DNA of 64,000 nucleotides from JABDQZ01 sp963801985. GTDB taxonomy: Bacteria > Pseudomonadota > Gammaproteobacteria > Chromatiales > Chromatiaceae. The stretch is from assembly GCA_963801985.1 (NCBI GenBank), contig CAWDGV010000009.1, forward strand, positions 1 to 64,000. The letters are read 5' to 3'. The notes beneath the pieces are model-generated. The model ran no database searches. It was not told the origin of the DNA and worked only from the letters and a program-made list of their open reading frames with translations. The translations under genes and the position numbers were made by a program. This document shows, piece after piece, positions 30,390 through 40,356 of this stretch; the first letter of the stretch is position 1; the number at the start of each line of letters is the position of its first letter.

Positions 30390-30416
30390 AAAAAAACCGG
30401 GGCAGGCCCCGGTTTT
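30390..30416. terminator. Bidirectional intrinsic terminator
   Basis: ccggggc pairs with gccccgg, flanked by an A-run on the left and a T-run on the right. It serves DUF1330 on the plus strand and pnp on the minus strand. Confidence 0.9.
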
Positions 30417-30450
30417 TTGCTTAGCTTAACAAGCCGTATCCAAATCAGGA

Positions 30451-32562
30451 TTATTCTGATTCAGCTGCAGCCTGTTCTTCATCAACAGCTTTCATACTGA
30501 GACGAATACGACCCTGACGGTCAATTTCCAGAACCTTGACTTTAACGACATCGCCTTCAGACAGCTTGTCACTGACTTTTTCCACACGCTCTTCACAGAT
30601 CTGGGAAATGTGCACGAGGCCATCTTTGCCTGGCAGGATGGTAACGAACGCACCAAAGTCCATCAGCTTGGCAACTTTGCCTTCGTAAATCGTACCGACT
30701 TCCACTTCAGCAGTAATCAGTTCAACACGCTTGCGAGCTTCATCACCAGCTGATTTATCCACTGAGAAAATCTTGACTGTACCACTATCATCCAGATCAA
30801 CAGTGGCACCTGTCTCTTCAGTAATCGAACGGATGGTTGCTCCACCTTTACCAATAACATCACGAATTTTGTCCGGGTGAATCTTGAAAGTAATGATACG
30901 GGGAGCATGCTCAGACATTTCTTCACGATGCGATCCGATAGCCTTGTTCATTTCACCAAGGATAAACATGCGACCATCTTTGGCCTGGGCCAGGGCGATT
31001 TCCATAATTTCTTTGGTAATACCATTAATCTTGATATCCATCTGCAGGGCATTGATACCATCAGCTGTACCGGCAACCTTGAAATCCATGTCACCCAGGT
31101 GATCTTCATCACCCAGGATATCGGTCAATACAGCAAAATCATCACCTTCCTTGATCAAACCCATAGCAACACCGGCAACCGGTGCTTTAATAGGAACGCC
31201 TGCATCCATCAGTGAAAGACTGGTACCACAAACAGATGCCATGGATGAGGAACCATTGGACTCGGTGATCTCAGATACAACACGAACAGAATATGGAAAT
31301 TCTTCCAGTGTTGGCATGCAGGCCAAAACACCACGTTTTGCCAGGCGGCCATGGCCAATTTCACGTCGTTTCGGACTGCCTACACGTCCAATTTCACCAA
31401 CACTGAATGGAGGGAAGTTGTAGTGCAGCATGAACGGATCCTTGTAGGAACCATCAAGTGCATCAATAATCTGCGAATCCCGTTCTGTACCAAGAGTTGT
31501 AACAACAATGGCCTGGGTTTCACCACGGGTAAATAGAGCCGAACCATGAGTACGCGGTAAAACTCCCGTACGTACACTGATAGGACGAACTGTTTTTACA
31601 TCACGGCCATCAATACGAGGCTCACCAGCCAGGATACGACTTCTTACTGTGGTCTTTTTGATTTTTTCAATAGCGCCTTTAACTTCGTCTTCTGACCATT
31701 TGGGCTCATCTACATCGCACAGTTCTTCAACAACGCGAGCTTTAACTCCATCGATTTTTGCATAACGCTTCATCTTGTCCGCAATCGAGTAGGCTTCAAC
31801 CAGGCTATCACCGACAGATGCGGCAACTGCTTCATGCAATTCAGTGTTAACTTCAGGTTCATTATATGGAATAGAAGGCTTGTTTACTTCCGCAGCCAGT
31901 TCCTTGATTGCCTGAATAGCTACCTGCTGCTGTTCATGGCCAAACAAGACTGCACCCAGCATAACTTCTTCAGAGAGTCCGTTAGCTTCAGACTCAACCA
32001 TTAACACGGCATCGGCTGTACCTGAAACAATCAGATCCAGGTCACTGTCTTCGTTCAGACCAACTGAAGACTGGTTAAGAAGATACTGGCCGTTTTTATA
32101 GCCCACGCGAGCTGCGCCAACGGGACCATCAAATGGCATGCCAGAAATGGACAAAGCCGCAGAAACACCAATCAGTGATGGTATCTCAGGATCAATGTCC
32201 GGATTAAGCGACATCACCGTACAGATAACCTGCGTTTCATTGGTGTAGCCTTTTGGGAACAACGGTCTGATAGGACGGTCAATCAAGCGAGCTGTAAGAA
32301 TTTCTTTTTCAGAAGGACGACCTTCACGACGGAAGAAGCCACCTGGAATTTTTCCTGCGGCATAGGTTTTTTCCTGGTAATCCACTGTTAAAGGAAAGAA
32401 GTCCCTGCCTTCAACAGCTTCCTTGGAAGTCACAACGGTAACCTGGACAACTGTGCCATCCATATCAATCATGATGGCGCCATCAGCCTGGCGTGCTATC
32501 TCTCCGGTTTCAATCGTGACTTTGTTGTCGCCAAATTGAAATTCTTTTCTTATAAGACTCAC
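30451..32562 (-). CDS. pnp: Polynucleotide phosphorylase
   Basis: 3'-5' phosphorolytic RNA exonuclease, trimeric core of the degradosome. GTG start with a gaggag ribosome site. Two RNase PH domains (GRPSEKEILTARLIDRPIRP; KRREIGHGRLAKRGVLACMP), catalytic region MDFKVAGTADGINALQMDIK, then KH domain (IHPDKIRDVIGKGGATIRSI) and S1 domain (EGKVAKLMDFGAFVTILPGK). 703 residues, full length. Last gene of the rimP-to-pnp run, 45 bases after rpsO as in E. coli. Confidence 0.97.
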   Translation of the reverse strand: MSLIRKEFQFGDNKVTIETGEIARQADGAIMIDMDGTVVQVTVVTSKEAVEGRDFFPLTVDYQEKTYAAGKIPGGFFRREGRPSEKEILTARLIDRPIRPLFPKGYTNETQVICTVMSLNPDIDPEIPSLIGVSAALSISGMPFDGPVGAARVGYKNGQYLLNQSSVGLNEDSDLDLIVSGTADAVLMVESEANGLSEEVMLGAVLFGHEQQQVAIQAIKELAAEVNKPSIPYNEPEVNTELHEAVAASVGDSLVEAYSIADKMKRYAKIDGVKARVVEELCDVDEPKWSEDEVKGAIEKIKKTTVRSRILAGEPRIDGRDVKTVRPISVRTGVLPRTHGSALFTRGETQAIVVTTLGTERDSQIIDALDGSYKDPFMLHYNFPPFSVGEIGRVGSPKRREIGHGRLAKRGVLACMPTLEEFPYSVRVVSEITESNGSSSMASVCGTSLSLMDAGVPIKAPVAGVAMGLIKEGDDFAVLTDILGDEDHLGDMDFKVAGTADGINALQMDIKINGITKEIMEIALAQAKDGRMFILGEMNKAIGSHREEMSEHAPRIITFKIHPDKIRDVIGKGGATIRSITEETGATVDLDDSGTVKIFSVDKSAGDEARKRVELITAEVEVGTIYEGKVAKLMDFGAFVTILPGKDGLVHISQICEERVEKVSDKLSEGDVVKVKVLEIDRQGRIRLSMKAVDEEQAAAESE

Positions 32563-32607
32563 TGATATCTCCTCAATATGTTTTTTGCTTTTTTGTGCGA
32601 CAACAAC

Positions 32608-32878
32608 TTAGCGACGTAGTCCCAGTTTCTGGATCAGGTCACGGTAACGTTCAACATCTTTGCCTTTAAGATAATCGAGCAGTTTACGTCTGGAGTTAAC
32701 CAGGCGAATCAGACCCTGGCGGGAATGATGATCTTTTTTATGCTCTTTAAAATGTTCGGTCAGTTCAACGATACGTGCGGTCATCAATGCAACCTGCACT
32801 TCCGGGGAACCCGTGTCACTTGGGCTACGTCTGATATTCTTCGACAACACTCTGTTTGTCAGCTGTACTCATTGTCAT
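32608..32878 (-). CDS. rpsO: Ribosomal protein S15, one frameshift
   Basis: Small-subunit protein binding 16S rRNA. ATG at 32,878 is seven bases after aggag and gives MTMSTADKQSVVEEYQ. One extra base (t at 32,830) then breaks the frame; the rest reads RSPSDTGSPEVQVALMTAR, KEHKKDHHSRQGLIRLVNSR and KLLDYLKGKDVERYRDLIQK, full length after correction. rpsO is present once and vital, so the break is almost certainly an error in the sequence. Followed by pnp. Confidence 0.95.
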
Positions 32879-33055
32879 AATATTTCTCCTACTATGAAAG
32901 AATTGGCTACAACAGAAAATACCCGACAATGAGTTCAGGCATTTCCGCCGATTGTCGCAGATGACCGTAAGAAATCAGTCTTCCGCAAAAAAAGATGCGC
33001 ATTGTCCCTCAATTTCGACAGGATGTCAGCTTTTATGGCCAATTTTGACCAAAGA

Positions 33056-33970
33056 TTACGTTATCATCAGGCGTTTGGGGGCGACTTTACCATCCGACTG
33101 AATAATTCCAACGCCCAGAAAGTGACCACCAACACCATATAAGCGTACAAAGCCTTCTGTTGGCGCTTTTGGCACCATCAGTGCCTGACCCTGTTTTACA
33201 TAAAATTCCATATCACTGGACAAGTGGATCTCAGCCCAGTTTTGCAGTGCCATATCCATCGGCAATAACAACTGATCCAGTGCGGCAAAGCCCTGTTCCG
33301 CAAGTTGATTCAATTGGTCCATTGAAACCGCTTCAGTATTAAATACACCGACAGCGCTTCGATGCAGCTCCACTACGTGAGCACCACAACCCAGACGCTC
33401 TCCAATATCTTCTGCCAAAGTCCTCACATAAGTACCCTTGGAACAGTGCACGTCCAGCTTAACCAGGGGCAAATCGGCATCCAGCAGGGTCAGCGCATAA
33501 ATACTGATATCGCGTGGCTCACGTTCAACTTCGACACCCTGGCGGGCCAGTTTATAAAGTCTTTCTCCCTGGTGTTTCAGGGCTGAATACATCGGGGGTA
33601 ACTGTTTTAAATCACCGGTAAATTCTGGCAGAACAGCCTGAATGGCATCAACTGAAACAGCATCGATAGAACGGGTTTCTAAAATTTCACCCTCAGCGTC
33701 GGCCGTAGTGGTCTTCTCACCGAGCTTGATCGTCACCTGGTAGCGCTTGTCCGCATCCAGCAAAAAAGCTGACACCTTGGTTGCCTCACCGAAGCAGATG
33801 GGTAAAACACCGGTTGCGAGTGGATCCAGACTGCCCGTGTGACCGGCTTTCTGGGCTTTAAACAAGTTTTTGACCTGTTGCAGCGCCTTGTTAGATGAAA
33901 TACCTTTCGGCTTATCCAGTAAGAGAATACCGTTGACGCTGCGGCCTGATTTACGACCTCTTCTGCCCAT
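33056..33970 (-). CDS. truB: tRNA pseudouridine-55 synthase
   Basis: Makes the universal pseudouridine at position 55 of tRNAs. GILLLDKPKGISSNKALQQV at the N-terminus; AGHTGSLDPLATGVLP holds the catalytic Asp; DKRYQVTIKLGEKTTTADAE, LPPMYSALKHQGERLYKLAR and CSKGTYVRTLAEDIGE follow. 304 residues with the usual C-terminal PUA-like part (GQALMVPKAP). Thirteen bases after rbfA, same message. Confidence 0.97.
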   Translation of the reverse strand: MGRRGRKSGRSVNGILLLDKPKGISSNKALQQVKNLFKAQKAGHTGSLDPLATGVLPICFGEATKVSAFLLDADKRYQVTIKLGEKTTTADAEGEILETRSIDAVSVDAIQAVLPEFTGDLKQLPPMYSALKHQGERLYKLARQGVEVEREPRDISIYALTLLDADLPLVKLDVHCSKGTYVRTLAEDIGERLGCGAHVVELHRSAVGVFNTEAVSMDQLNQLAEQGFAALDQLLLPMDMALQNWAEIHLSSDMEFYVKQGQALMVPKAPTEGFVRLYGVGGHFLGVGIIQSDGKVAPKRLMIT

Positions 33971-33982
33971 GAATAACCAGCC

Positions 33983-34354
33983 TTAATCTTCCGTTTCAGA
34001 TTTATTGTCTTCTTTGACAGCCTGCTCAATCAGGCGCTGCAACCTTGAGCCTTCTTCAACGGAAACGTCATATACAAAATGCAGTTCAGGCACATTACGC
34101 AGTTGAACCGCTTTCCCGAGTTGACGACGGATAAAGCCGGAGGCTTTCTGTAAAATCTTTTCAGCCTGCTTATGCTCGGTATCTGGAAGCATTGTGAAAA
34201 ATACTTTTGCCTGGCTCAAATCCCTTACGGTATGCACAGCCTGAATAGTGACCATGCCAAGACGAGGATCTTTCACCTCGTCATGGATGATTTGGGCAAT
34301 CGCTTTTTGCATGGCGGAACTGATTCGATCAGTTCTTTTAAAATCTGTCGGCAC
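33983..34354 (-). CDS. rbfA: Ribosome-binding factor A
   Basis: KH-fold assembly factor for the 30S subunit and cold adaptation. RTDRISSAMQKAIAQIIHDE, DPRLGMVTIQAVHTVRDLSQ, AKVFFTMLP and GFIRRQLGKAVQLRNVPELH are typical. 123 residues. Eighteen bases after infB and 13 before truB, in conserved order. Confidence 0.97.
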   Translation of the reverse strand: MPTDFKRTDRISSAMQKAIAQIIHDEVKDPRLGMVTIQAVHTVRDLSQAKVFFTMLPDTEHKQAEKILQKASGFIRRQLGKAVQLRNVPELHFVYDVSVEEGSRLQRLIEQAVKEDNKSETED

Positions 34355-34372
34355 GTCAATTACAACAATCAG

Positions 34373-36958
34373 TCAACAACACGGGCAACTTCAGTACGCT
34401 CAAACACTTCGATCTGGTCGCCTTCTTTGACATCATTGTAGTTTTTCACGCCAATACCGCATTCCATGCCGGATTTGACTTCAGCTGCGTCTTCCTTGAA
34501 GCGGCGTAATGATTCAAGCTCGCCTTCATAGACACAACATTATCACGCAATACACGGATAGGGCTGTGACGCTTAACCGTACCCTCAACAACCATACAGC
34601 CTGCAATTGCACCCAGCTTGGAAGAGCGGAATACATCACGAACTTCCGCCAGGCCAATAATTTCTTCCTTGATTTCAGGTGACAGCATACCGCCAATAGC
34701 CGCTTTAACATCATCGATGATTTCGTAAATAATGCTGTAATAACGCAAATCGATTTCGTTTTCTTCGATGATTTTACGTGCAGAAGCATCAGCGCGAACA
34801 TTAAAGCCAAAAATAATGGCATTAGAAGAGATGGCCAGGTTGGCATCGGATTCATTGATACCACCAACACCAGCTGACACAATTCTAACCTTGACTTCAT
34901 CGGTTGAAATCTTTGTCAGCGAATCTTTCAATGCTTCAACAGAACCTTGCACATCGGCTTTAAGCACAATATTGAGATAAGCCACTTCACCTTTGCCCAT
35001 CTGTGAGAACAACTCTTCAAGTTGGCAGTTTTCTGTGCAGCCAGGCGCGTATCACGATACTTCTCGCTGACGTTCATTTCTGCCACTGCACGTGCCTTTC
35101 TTCTCATTCTGCAAGACAGTCAGATCATCACCTGCATCAGGCACTGCCGGACAGGCCCAGCACCTGAACAGGAATGGATGGACCAGCCTTTTTAACCTGG
35201 TTTGCCCAGTTCTCATCAAACATGGCGCGACATGCGACCAAATTCAACACCAGCTGACAATCGAGTCGCCTTGTTTCAAGCTACCCGATGTAACCAGTAC
35301 AGTAGCGACAGGACCACGGCCTTTATCCAGACTGGATTCAACGATAATGCCTCTGGCCGGTCCGTCAGGCACTGCTGCAATTCCAGCAACTTCGGTCTGC
35401 AGCAGAATAGCCTCCAGCAAGTCATCCACACCTTCACCGGTGTGCGCCGAAATGCGAACAAACTGGGTATCCCCACCCCATTCTTCAGGTACCACTTCTT
35501 CCGCCACCAGTTCCTGCATCACCCGGTCAGGATCGGCTTCAGGCTTGTCAATCTTGTTAACTGCCACAACGATCGGCACACCAGCAGCTTTGGCATGGCT
35601 GTACGGCTTCCTTTGTCTGAGGCATCACGCCATCGTCAGCTGCCACCATCAGGATAACAATATCAGTAGCCTTGGCGCCACGTGCACGCATGGCAGAAAA
35701 TGCCGCGTGGCCCGGTGTATCCAGGAAGGTAATCATGCCATTTTCAGTTTCCACATGGTATGCACCAATGTGCTGGGTAATGCCGCCGGCTTCACCAGCT
35801 GCAACCTTGGCTTCACGGATATAATCCAGCAAGGATGTTTTACCATGGTCGACATGCCCCATGATAGTAACTACTGGAGCGCGCGGCTCTTCATCGCCTT
35901 CGATAGCTTGATACACTCCAGGGTTTCGCATAATCTTGGTTTCAACATCGTCATCCTTCTGGGCTACTGCAGTATGTCCCATTTCTTCAACCACCAGAAT
36001 TGCAGTATCCTGATCAAGAGGCTGGTTGATGGTGGCCATAATACCCATCTTCATCAGTTCCTTGATGACTTCAGCAGCCTTGATCGACATGCGCTGAGCC
36101 AGATCAGCAACCGTAATGGTTTCCGGCATTTTGACTTCGTGAATAACCGGGGCTGTTGGTTTCTGGAAACCATGTTCCGGCTCGGCATTGACAACTGGCC
36201 TGGCGCTTACCTTTCTTCGGCTTACGTGAACCACGCTTACCTTCTGCAACATGCAATTCTTTACGACCAAAACGTGAATCTTCACGGCCACTTTCTGCGG
36301 GTTTTTTTGCCTTTTCGCCCTTTAACTGCATCCTGTTTCTTTGGCGCACCTGTTCCTGCTGGGCACGACCTGCTTTTCAGCCACTTCCCTTTGTTCCTGC
36401 AAGGCCTTTTTTTCAGCTTCTTGCTTCAGCCTTTTTCTTTGCGCTTGGCTGCTTCACGTTCTTCAGCTTCCTGCCTTCAGACGCTCTTTTTCAGCATTAA
36501 TCCTTGCCTCATTTTGCGCTTCCATTTCCTGACGCTGCGAGCCTGCTCTTCCAAGGGCCTTTCTGGCAGCTTCAGCTTCCTGCTGAAACTGTTCCGATTC
36601 TGATTCCTTGGATCTCAGATTTAACAAACGTTCTTTTACGTTTGACTTCAACCTTGACCGTCTTGTTCTTGGCAACGACACCGCGCGGACTGGTTCGTCC
36701 GGAGGCTTTACTGCCCTGTGACAGTTCACTGGTAGTTTTGCGTTTTAAAGTAATCTTGCGGGCACCTGTTTTAGGCGTTGCTGCTTCTGTGCTCACATGA
36801 CCACTGCGAAGATGCTCCAGCAGCTTTTTCTTTTCCTCAGCAGAGACTTCATCGTTTTCAGATGATTTGCTAATTCCAGCTTCATTTAGCTGCTTCAGCA
36901 ACCGGTCAACGGGAACGCCGACATCAGAAGCCAATTGACTGATTGTTACTGCACTCAT
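34373..36958 (-). CDS. infB: Translation initiation factor IF-2, frameshifted
   Basis: GTPase that places initiator tRNA on the ribosome. N-terminal IF2_N: MSAVTISQLASDVGVPVDRL. A charged linker then crosses frames several times (36,690 to 36,180). Second IF2_N: ITVADLAQRMSIKAAEVIKE. G domain: G1 IMGHVDHGKTSLLDYI, G3 FLDTPGHAAFSAMRARG, G4 VVAVNKIDKPEADP. C-terminal domains: LNIVLKADVQGSVEALKDSL and GTVKRHSPIRVLRD, ending YNDVKEGDQIEVFERTEVAR. At least seven breaks (near 36,640, 36,500, 36,340, 36,210, 35,590, 35,230 to 35,030, 34,530). Essential gene, so the breaks are artefacts. Confidence 0.93.
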
Positions 36959-36970
36959 TTCAACTGCCCC

Positions 36971-38484
36971 TTAACTTTCCGTTTCACCCTGTTCAGCAAA
37001 CCATGGTGCGCGTGCTGTCATAATCAATTCACCTGCACGCTTTTCATCCATACCTTCAATTTCCATCAACTCATCCACTGACTGCTCCGCCAGGTCTTCC
37101 ATCGTGACAACATTCACGCGATGCCAGCACATGGGCCAGTTCATCATCCATACCTTCCATTTCCAGCAGGTCCTGCGCTGGATGAGCATCAGAGATAGCT
37201 TCTTCCTTGGCGATAGCACGTGTCAGGATAGCGTCATTGGCGCGATCACGAAGCTCGTTAATAATATCTTCATCAAATTCCTCGATACCCAGCATTTCCT
37301 CAACCGGTATATAGGCAATTTCATCAACACTGGTAAAGCCTTCCTGCACCAGAATGACCGCTACTTCTTCATCAACATCCAGAGCATTTCATGAACTGCT
37401 CAACATAGACCTTGGCTTCTTCCTCGCCCTTTTCAGCGGCCTGTTCTTCGCTCATAACATTCAGGTCCCAGCCAGTAAGCTGACTGGCAAGCTTGACGTT
37501 CTGTCCACCTCGACCAATAGCCTGAGACAGGTTTTCATCATTTACTGCAACATCCATTGAATGCGAGTCTTCATCTACAACAATAGAAACCACTTCAGCA
37601 GGCGACATGGCATTAATCACAAACTGCGCCGGGTTATCATCCCACAGGATAATATCGACACGTTCACCATTAAGCTCGTTTGAAACAGCCTGGACACGTG
37701 AGCCCCGCATACCCACACAGGCGCCAACCGGATCGATACGACTGTCATTTGCCTTAACTGCAATTTTGGCCCGCAACCCGGGATCACGCGCAGCACCAAT
37801 AATATCAATCATGCCTTCACCGACTTCCGGCACTTCCAGCTTGAAGAGTTCAATCAGCAATTCCGGACTGGTTCTTGAAACCATCAACTGAGGTCCGCGC
37901 GCTTCCGGATTAATTTCGTACAGGTAACCCCTGATCCGGTCACCTACGCGGATGGCTTCGCGATTAATCAGATCAAACTTGGAAATCTGCGCTTCAGCAT
38001 TGTTGCCCAGGTCAATAATCACATTGCCACGATCCATACGCTTGACTACACCCGTAACCAGATCACCTTTTCTGTCACGGTAAGCCTCGACAACCTTGGC
38101 TCGCTCGGCTTCCCTGACTTTCTGTACAATAACCTGCTTGGCCGTCTGTGCGGCTATGCGGCCAAATTCAATCGAATCAATTGGTTCTTCCATGTAAGAA
38201 CCAATTTCAGTTTCAGGATCGAGTTCCTTGGCAGCAGAATATGTAATCTGCGTAACAGGGTTTTCAAGTTCCGACGTCTCACTGTCATCGATAACTTCCC
38301 AGATTCGGTAAGTGTCGTAGTCTCCGGTTTTACGGTCGATATCAACCCTGACATCAATCTGCCCACCGTTTTTCTTGCGCGTGGCTGACGCCAATGCTGC
38401 TTCAATCGCCTTGAAAATGACTTCTTTTTCAACGCCTTTTTCATTCGAAACTGCATCAACTACAAGTAAAATTTCTTTGTTCAT
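36971..38484 (-). CDS. nusA: Transcription termination/antitermination protein NusA, two frameshifts
   Basis: Binds RNA polymerase and modulates pausing and termination. NTD MNKEILLVVDAVSNEKGVEK; S1 domain GDLVTGVVKRMDRGNVIIDL; KH domains with PEVGEGMIDIIGAARDPGLR and VGACVGMRGSRVQAVSNELN; then the acidic repeats EMLGIEEFDEDIINELRDRA and VDELMEIEGMDEKRAGELI. An inserted base at 37,386 and an indel near 37,117 break the C-terminal third. Between rimP and infB as usual. Confidence 0.95.
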
Positions 38485-38501
38485 CCATCCGCTTCCTAAA
38501 C

Positions 38502-38957
38502 TTAGAATTGTGGAACCAATCTGGCTTTTTCCACCTGGTCCAGAGAGATAGAAATCTCCCGGCCATCAACCCTCATTGTGATCTCACGTCCCTGCCTGCC
38601 CAGCAGGATACCTTTAAATTTTTTGCGCCCGTTTAGCGCAAACAGTGTCTTCAGGGAAATTTCCTGCCCTGCAAACTTGTCATAGTGCGCTTCTTCAAAA
38701 AGAGGACGATCCAAACCGGGAGATGAAACTTCCAGGTGATAGTTGCCTTTAATCGGATCTTCCACATCCAGCACACCACTTAACTGGTGGCTCACATCGG
38801 AACAGTCGTCAATGGTTATCCCGGCTTCGTGATCGATATAGACACGAAAAATATTGCCACCCGCGCCCTGCGAGAGCAATTCGCAACCGACCAGTTCATA
38901 CCCCATCGGCTCGACAACATTACGCACCAGCTCTGTAATTTGTGGACTGCTTTTCAT
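38502..38957 (-). CDS. rimP: Ribosome maturation factor RimP
   Basis: 30S assembly factor. ELVRNVVEPMGYELVGCELL, VYIDHEAGITIDDCSDVSHQ, LEVSSPGLDRPLFEEAHYDK and GRKKFKGILLGRQGREITM are the family hallmarks. Start at 38,957 gives 151 residues, the usual length; an open frame runs further upstream but passes through a terminator hairpin and is not coding. First gene of the rimP-pnp message on the minus strand. Confidence 0.95.
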   Translation of the reverse strand: MKSSPQITELVRNVVEPMGYELVGCELLSQGAGGNIFRVYIDHEAGITIDDCSDVSHQLSGVLDVEDPIKGNYHLEVSSPGLDRPLFEEAHYDKFAGQEISLKTLFALNGRKKFKGILLGRQGREITMRVDGREISISLDQVEKARLVPQF

Positions 38958-38971
38958 CTTTTCCGCACAAA

Positions 38972-38995
38972 CAAAAAATGGGCCACAGGCCCATT
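38972..38995 (-). terminator. Intrinsic terminator in the rimP leader
   Basis: Read on the minus strand: atgggcc, loop tgt, ggcccat, then seven T. It ends about 14 bases before the rimP start, so transcription must pass through it to reach rimP-nusA-infB. Confidence 0.75.
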
Positions 38996-39041
38996 CCCAA
39001 CCACAGTCAGCAAACAAACAACAAATTACTGGCTGCCATAA

Positions 39042-39061
39042 TAAAAAACCCCTTACAGGGG
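39042..39061 (-). terminator. Second intrinsic terminator upstream of rimP
   Basis: Read on the minus strand: cccc, loop tgtaa, gggg, then six T. The stem is short. About 50 bases before the first hairpin. The rest of 38,958 to 39,313 shows no gene and no tRNA. Confidence 0.6.
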
Positions 39062-39313
39062 CTCCTGGAAAAATGCTGAAACATCAATTTCCTGTTCAGC
39101 GTCCCAATTGGCGGATGATTATAGGTTTCAGCCGGTCAGGCGTCAATGTATAAGTCCTCTTCCAGAGTCAATTTTCTGCAAGATTTCAGCATCTTTTCAG
39201 AAAGCCGGAAGTCGCGGCTCAAGCCAACGAAGAGTTTTGAATCAGATTAGCGACATTGCAGCTCTCCCTGAACAGGAAATTGCAGTTTTCCCATAACCGG
39301 TTAACCTATAGTA

Positions 39314-39550
39314 ATGGTCAATATCATTATCGATCCTGATTCGCTGTCACTGGAAAACCATTTTGCAGTGATTCATACGCCGCGACAGTCACGCAAACGT
39401 TTTGCCGAGTCATGCGTGACCGTATATCCCGATGAAAGCAGCGCCCTGCAAGCTTCTGATCCAGGAAAAAAACGTCACCCTGCCGTGGTTTATGGCCCTT
39501 CCGTGTCTTCTGAAAGCCAGCGTATCTATTACCTGGTGAAGTGGCTATAA
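39314..39550 (+). CDS. Small hypothetical protein
   Basis: 78 residues: MVNIIIDPDSLSLENHFAVI, then a basic centre (HTPRQSRKRFAESCVT) and an end SSESQRIYYLVKWL. No family recognised. No strong ribosome site precedes the ATG. Its codon pattern looks coding, and it runs in the same direction as hsp20 downstream. Confidence 0.4.
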   Translation: MVNIIIDPDSLSLENHFAVIHTPRQSRKRFAESCVTVYPDESSALQASDPGKKRHPAVVYGPSVSSESQRIYYLVKWL

Positions 39551-39688
39551 CCTGTTTTTTACACCACTTGAATTATTTTCCCCCGTCTCCATTTATGCAA
39601 CTGCAGTGACTTATAGTGCTGCAAATTACGGTGGTTCGGGTTTGCGAACACCAATTTGACTCAATATTGCTCCATGGAGAATATAATT

Positions 39689-40153
39689 ATGAATTCATTT
39701 GATTTTTCCCCCCTGTTCCGCAGCGGCATCGGCTTTGACAGACTGACCAATGCTTTGGAAAATGCCTACCGAACGGACAACAATAGTGGATATCCTCCCT
39801 ATAACATCGAATTACTCGAGGAAGACAATTACCGAATCAGCCTCGCTGTAGCAGGTTTCAGGGAACACGAACTGGATATAGAGGTTAAAAACGGGCACCT
39901 GACTGTCAGTGGCTCACAAAAAGACAACTCAAATGAACGTAAATTCCTGCATCATGGCATTGCCAACAGAAGCTTTGAAAGAACCTACCAGTTAGCGGAT
40001 TTTGTGCAGGTTAAGGGCGCTCAACTGAAAGATGGCCTGCTGCATATCGACCTGCTGCGTGAAATTCCGGAAGCAATGAAACCCCGCAAAATTTCAATCG
40101 CATCAGACAGACAGACTGAGCAACTGATTGAAAGAGAAAGCGCAGCGGCATAA
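39689..40153 (+). CDS. Small heat-shock protein (Hsp20/IbpA family)
   Basis: ATP-independent holdase. Alpha-crystallin domain from YPPYNIELLEEDNYRISLAV through LDIEVKNGHLTVSGSQ to LADFVQVKGAQLKDGLLHID, ending LLREIPEAMKPRKISI, as in IbpA/IbpB. Start at the ATG at 39,689, nine bases after ggag, gives MNSFDFSPLFRSGIGFDRL, the classic IbpA beginning. Followed by a terminator. Heat-shock promoter elements are not clear. Confidence 0.92.
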   Translation: MNSFDFSPLFRSGIGFDRLTNALENAYRTDNNSGYPPYNIELLEEDNYRISLAVAGFREHELDIEVKNGHLTVSGSQKDNSNERKFLHHGIANRSFERTYQLADFVQVKGAQLKDGLLHIDLLREIPEAMKPRKISIASDRQTEQLIERESAAA

Positions 40154-40175
40154 ACAATTTTCCGTTCATCCCTGC

Positions 40176-40211
40176 AAAGGCATGTCGGTTATTTCTGGCA
40201 TGCCTTTTTAT
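40176..40211 (+). terminator. Intrinsic terminator after hsp20
   Basis: aaaggcatg pairs with catgccttt across a loop of about 14 bases, followed by a T-rich run. Confidence 0.75.
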
Positions 40212-40356
40212 TTGTCGATGACATTTCGAAAATACCTGAGGCAACACCTACGCCAGCTTTAAATCGATAGCTTCAGGTTGTTTTTGATCCATATCAAGGT
40301 TGTTACTCCCGCTCAAAACCATAATTCGTTAACTCATCATTTTTCACTGGAACCTC

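Noticed and set aside
35092..36603. Long open frame on the plus strand (503 residues)
   Set aside because: It is the antisense shadow of infB; the minus strand carries clear IF-2 motifs.
38958..39313. tRNA genes expected before rimP
   Set aside because: No cloverleaf or TPsiC-arm-like sequence is visible on either strand.
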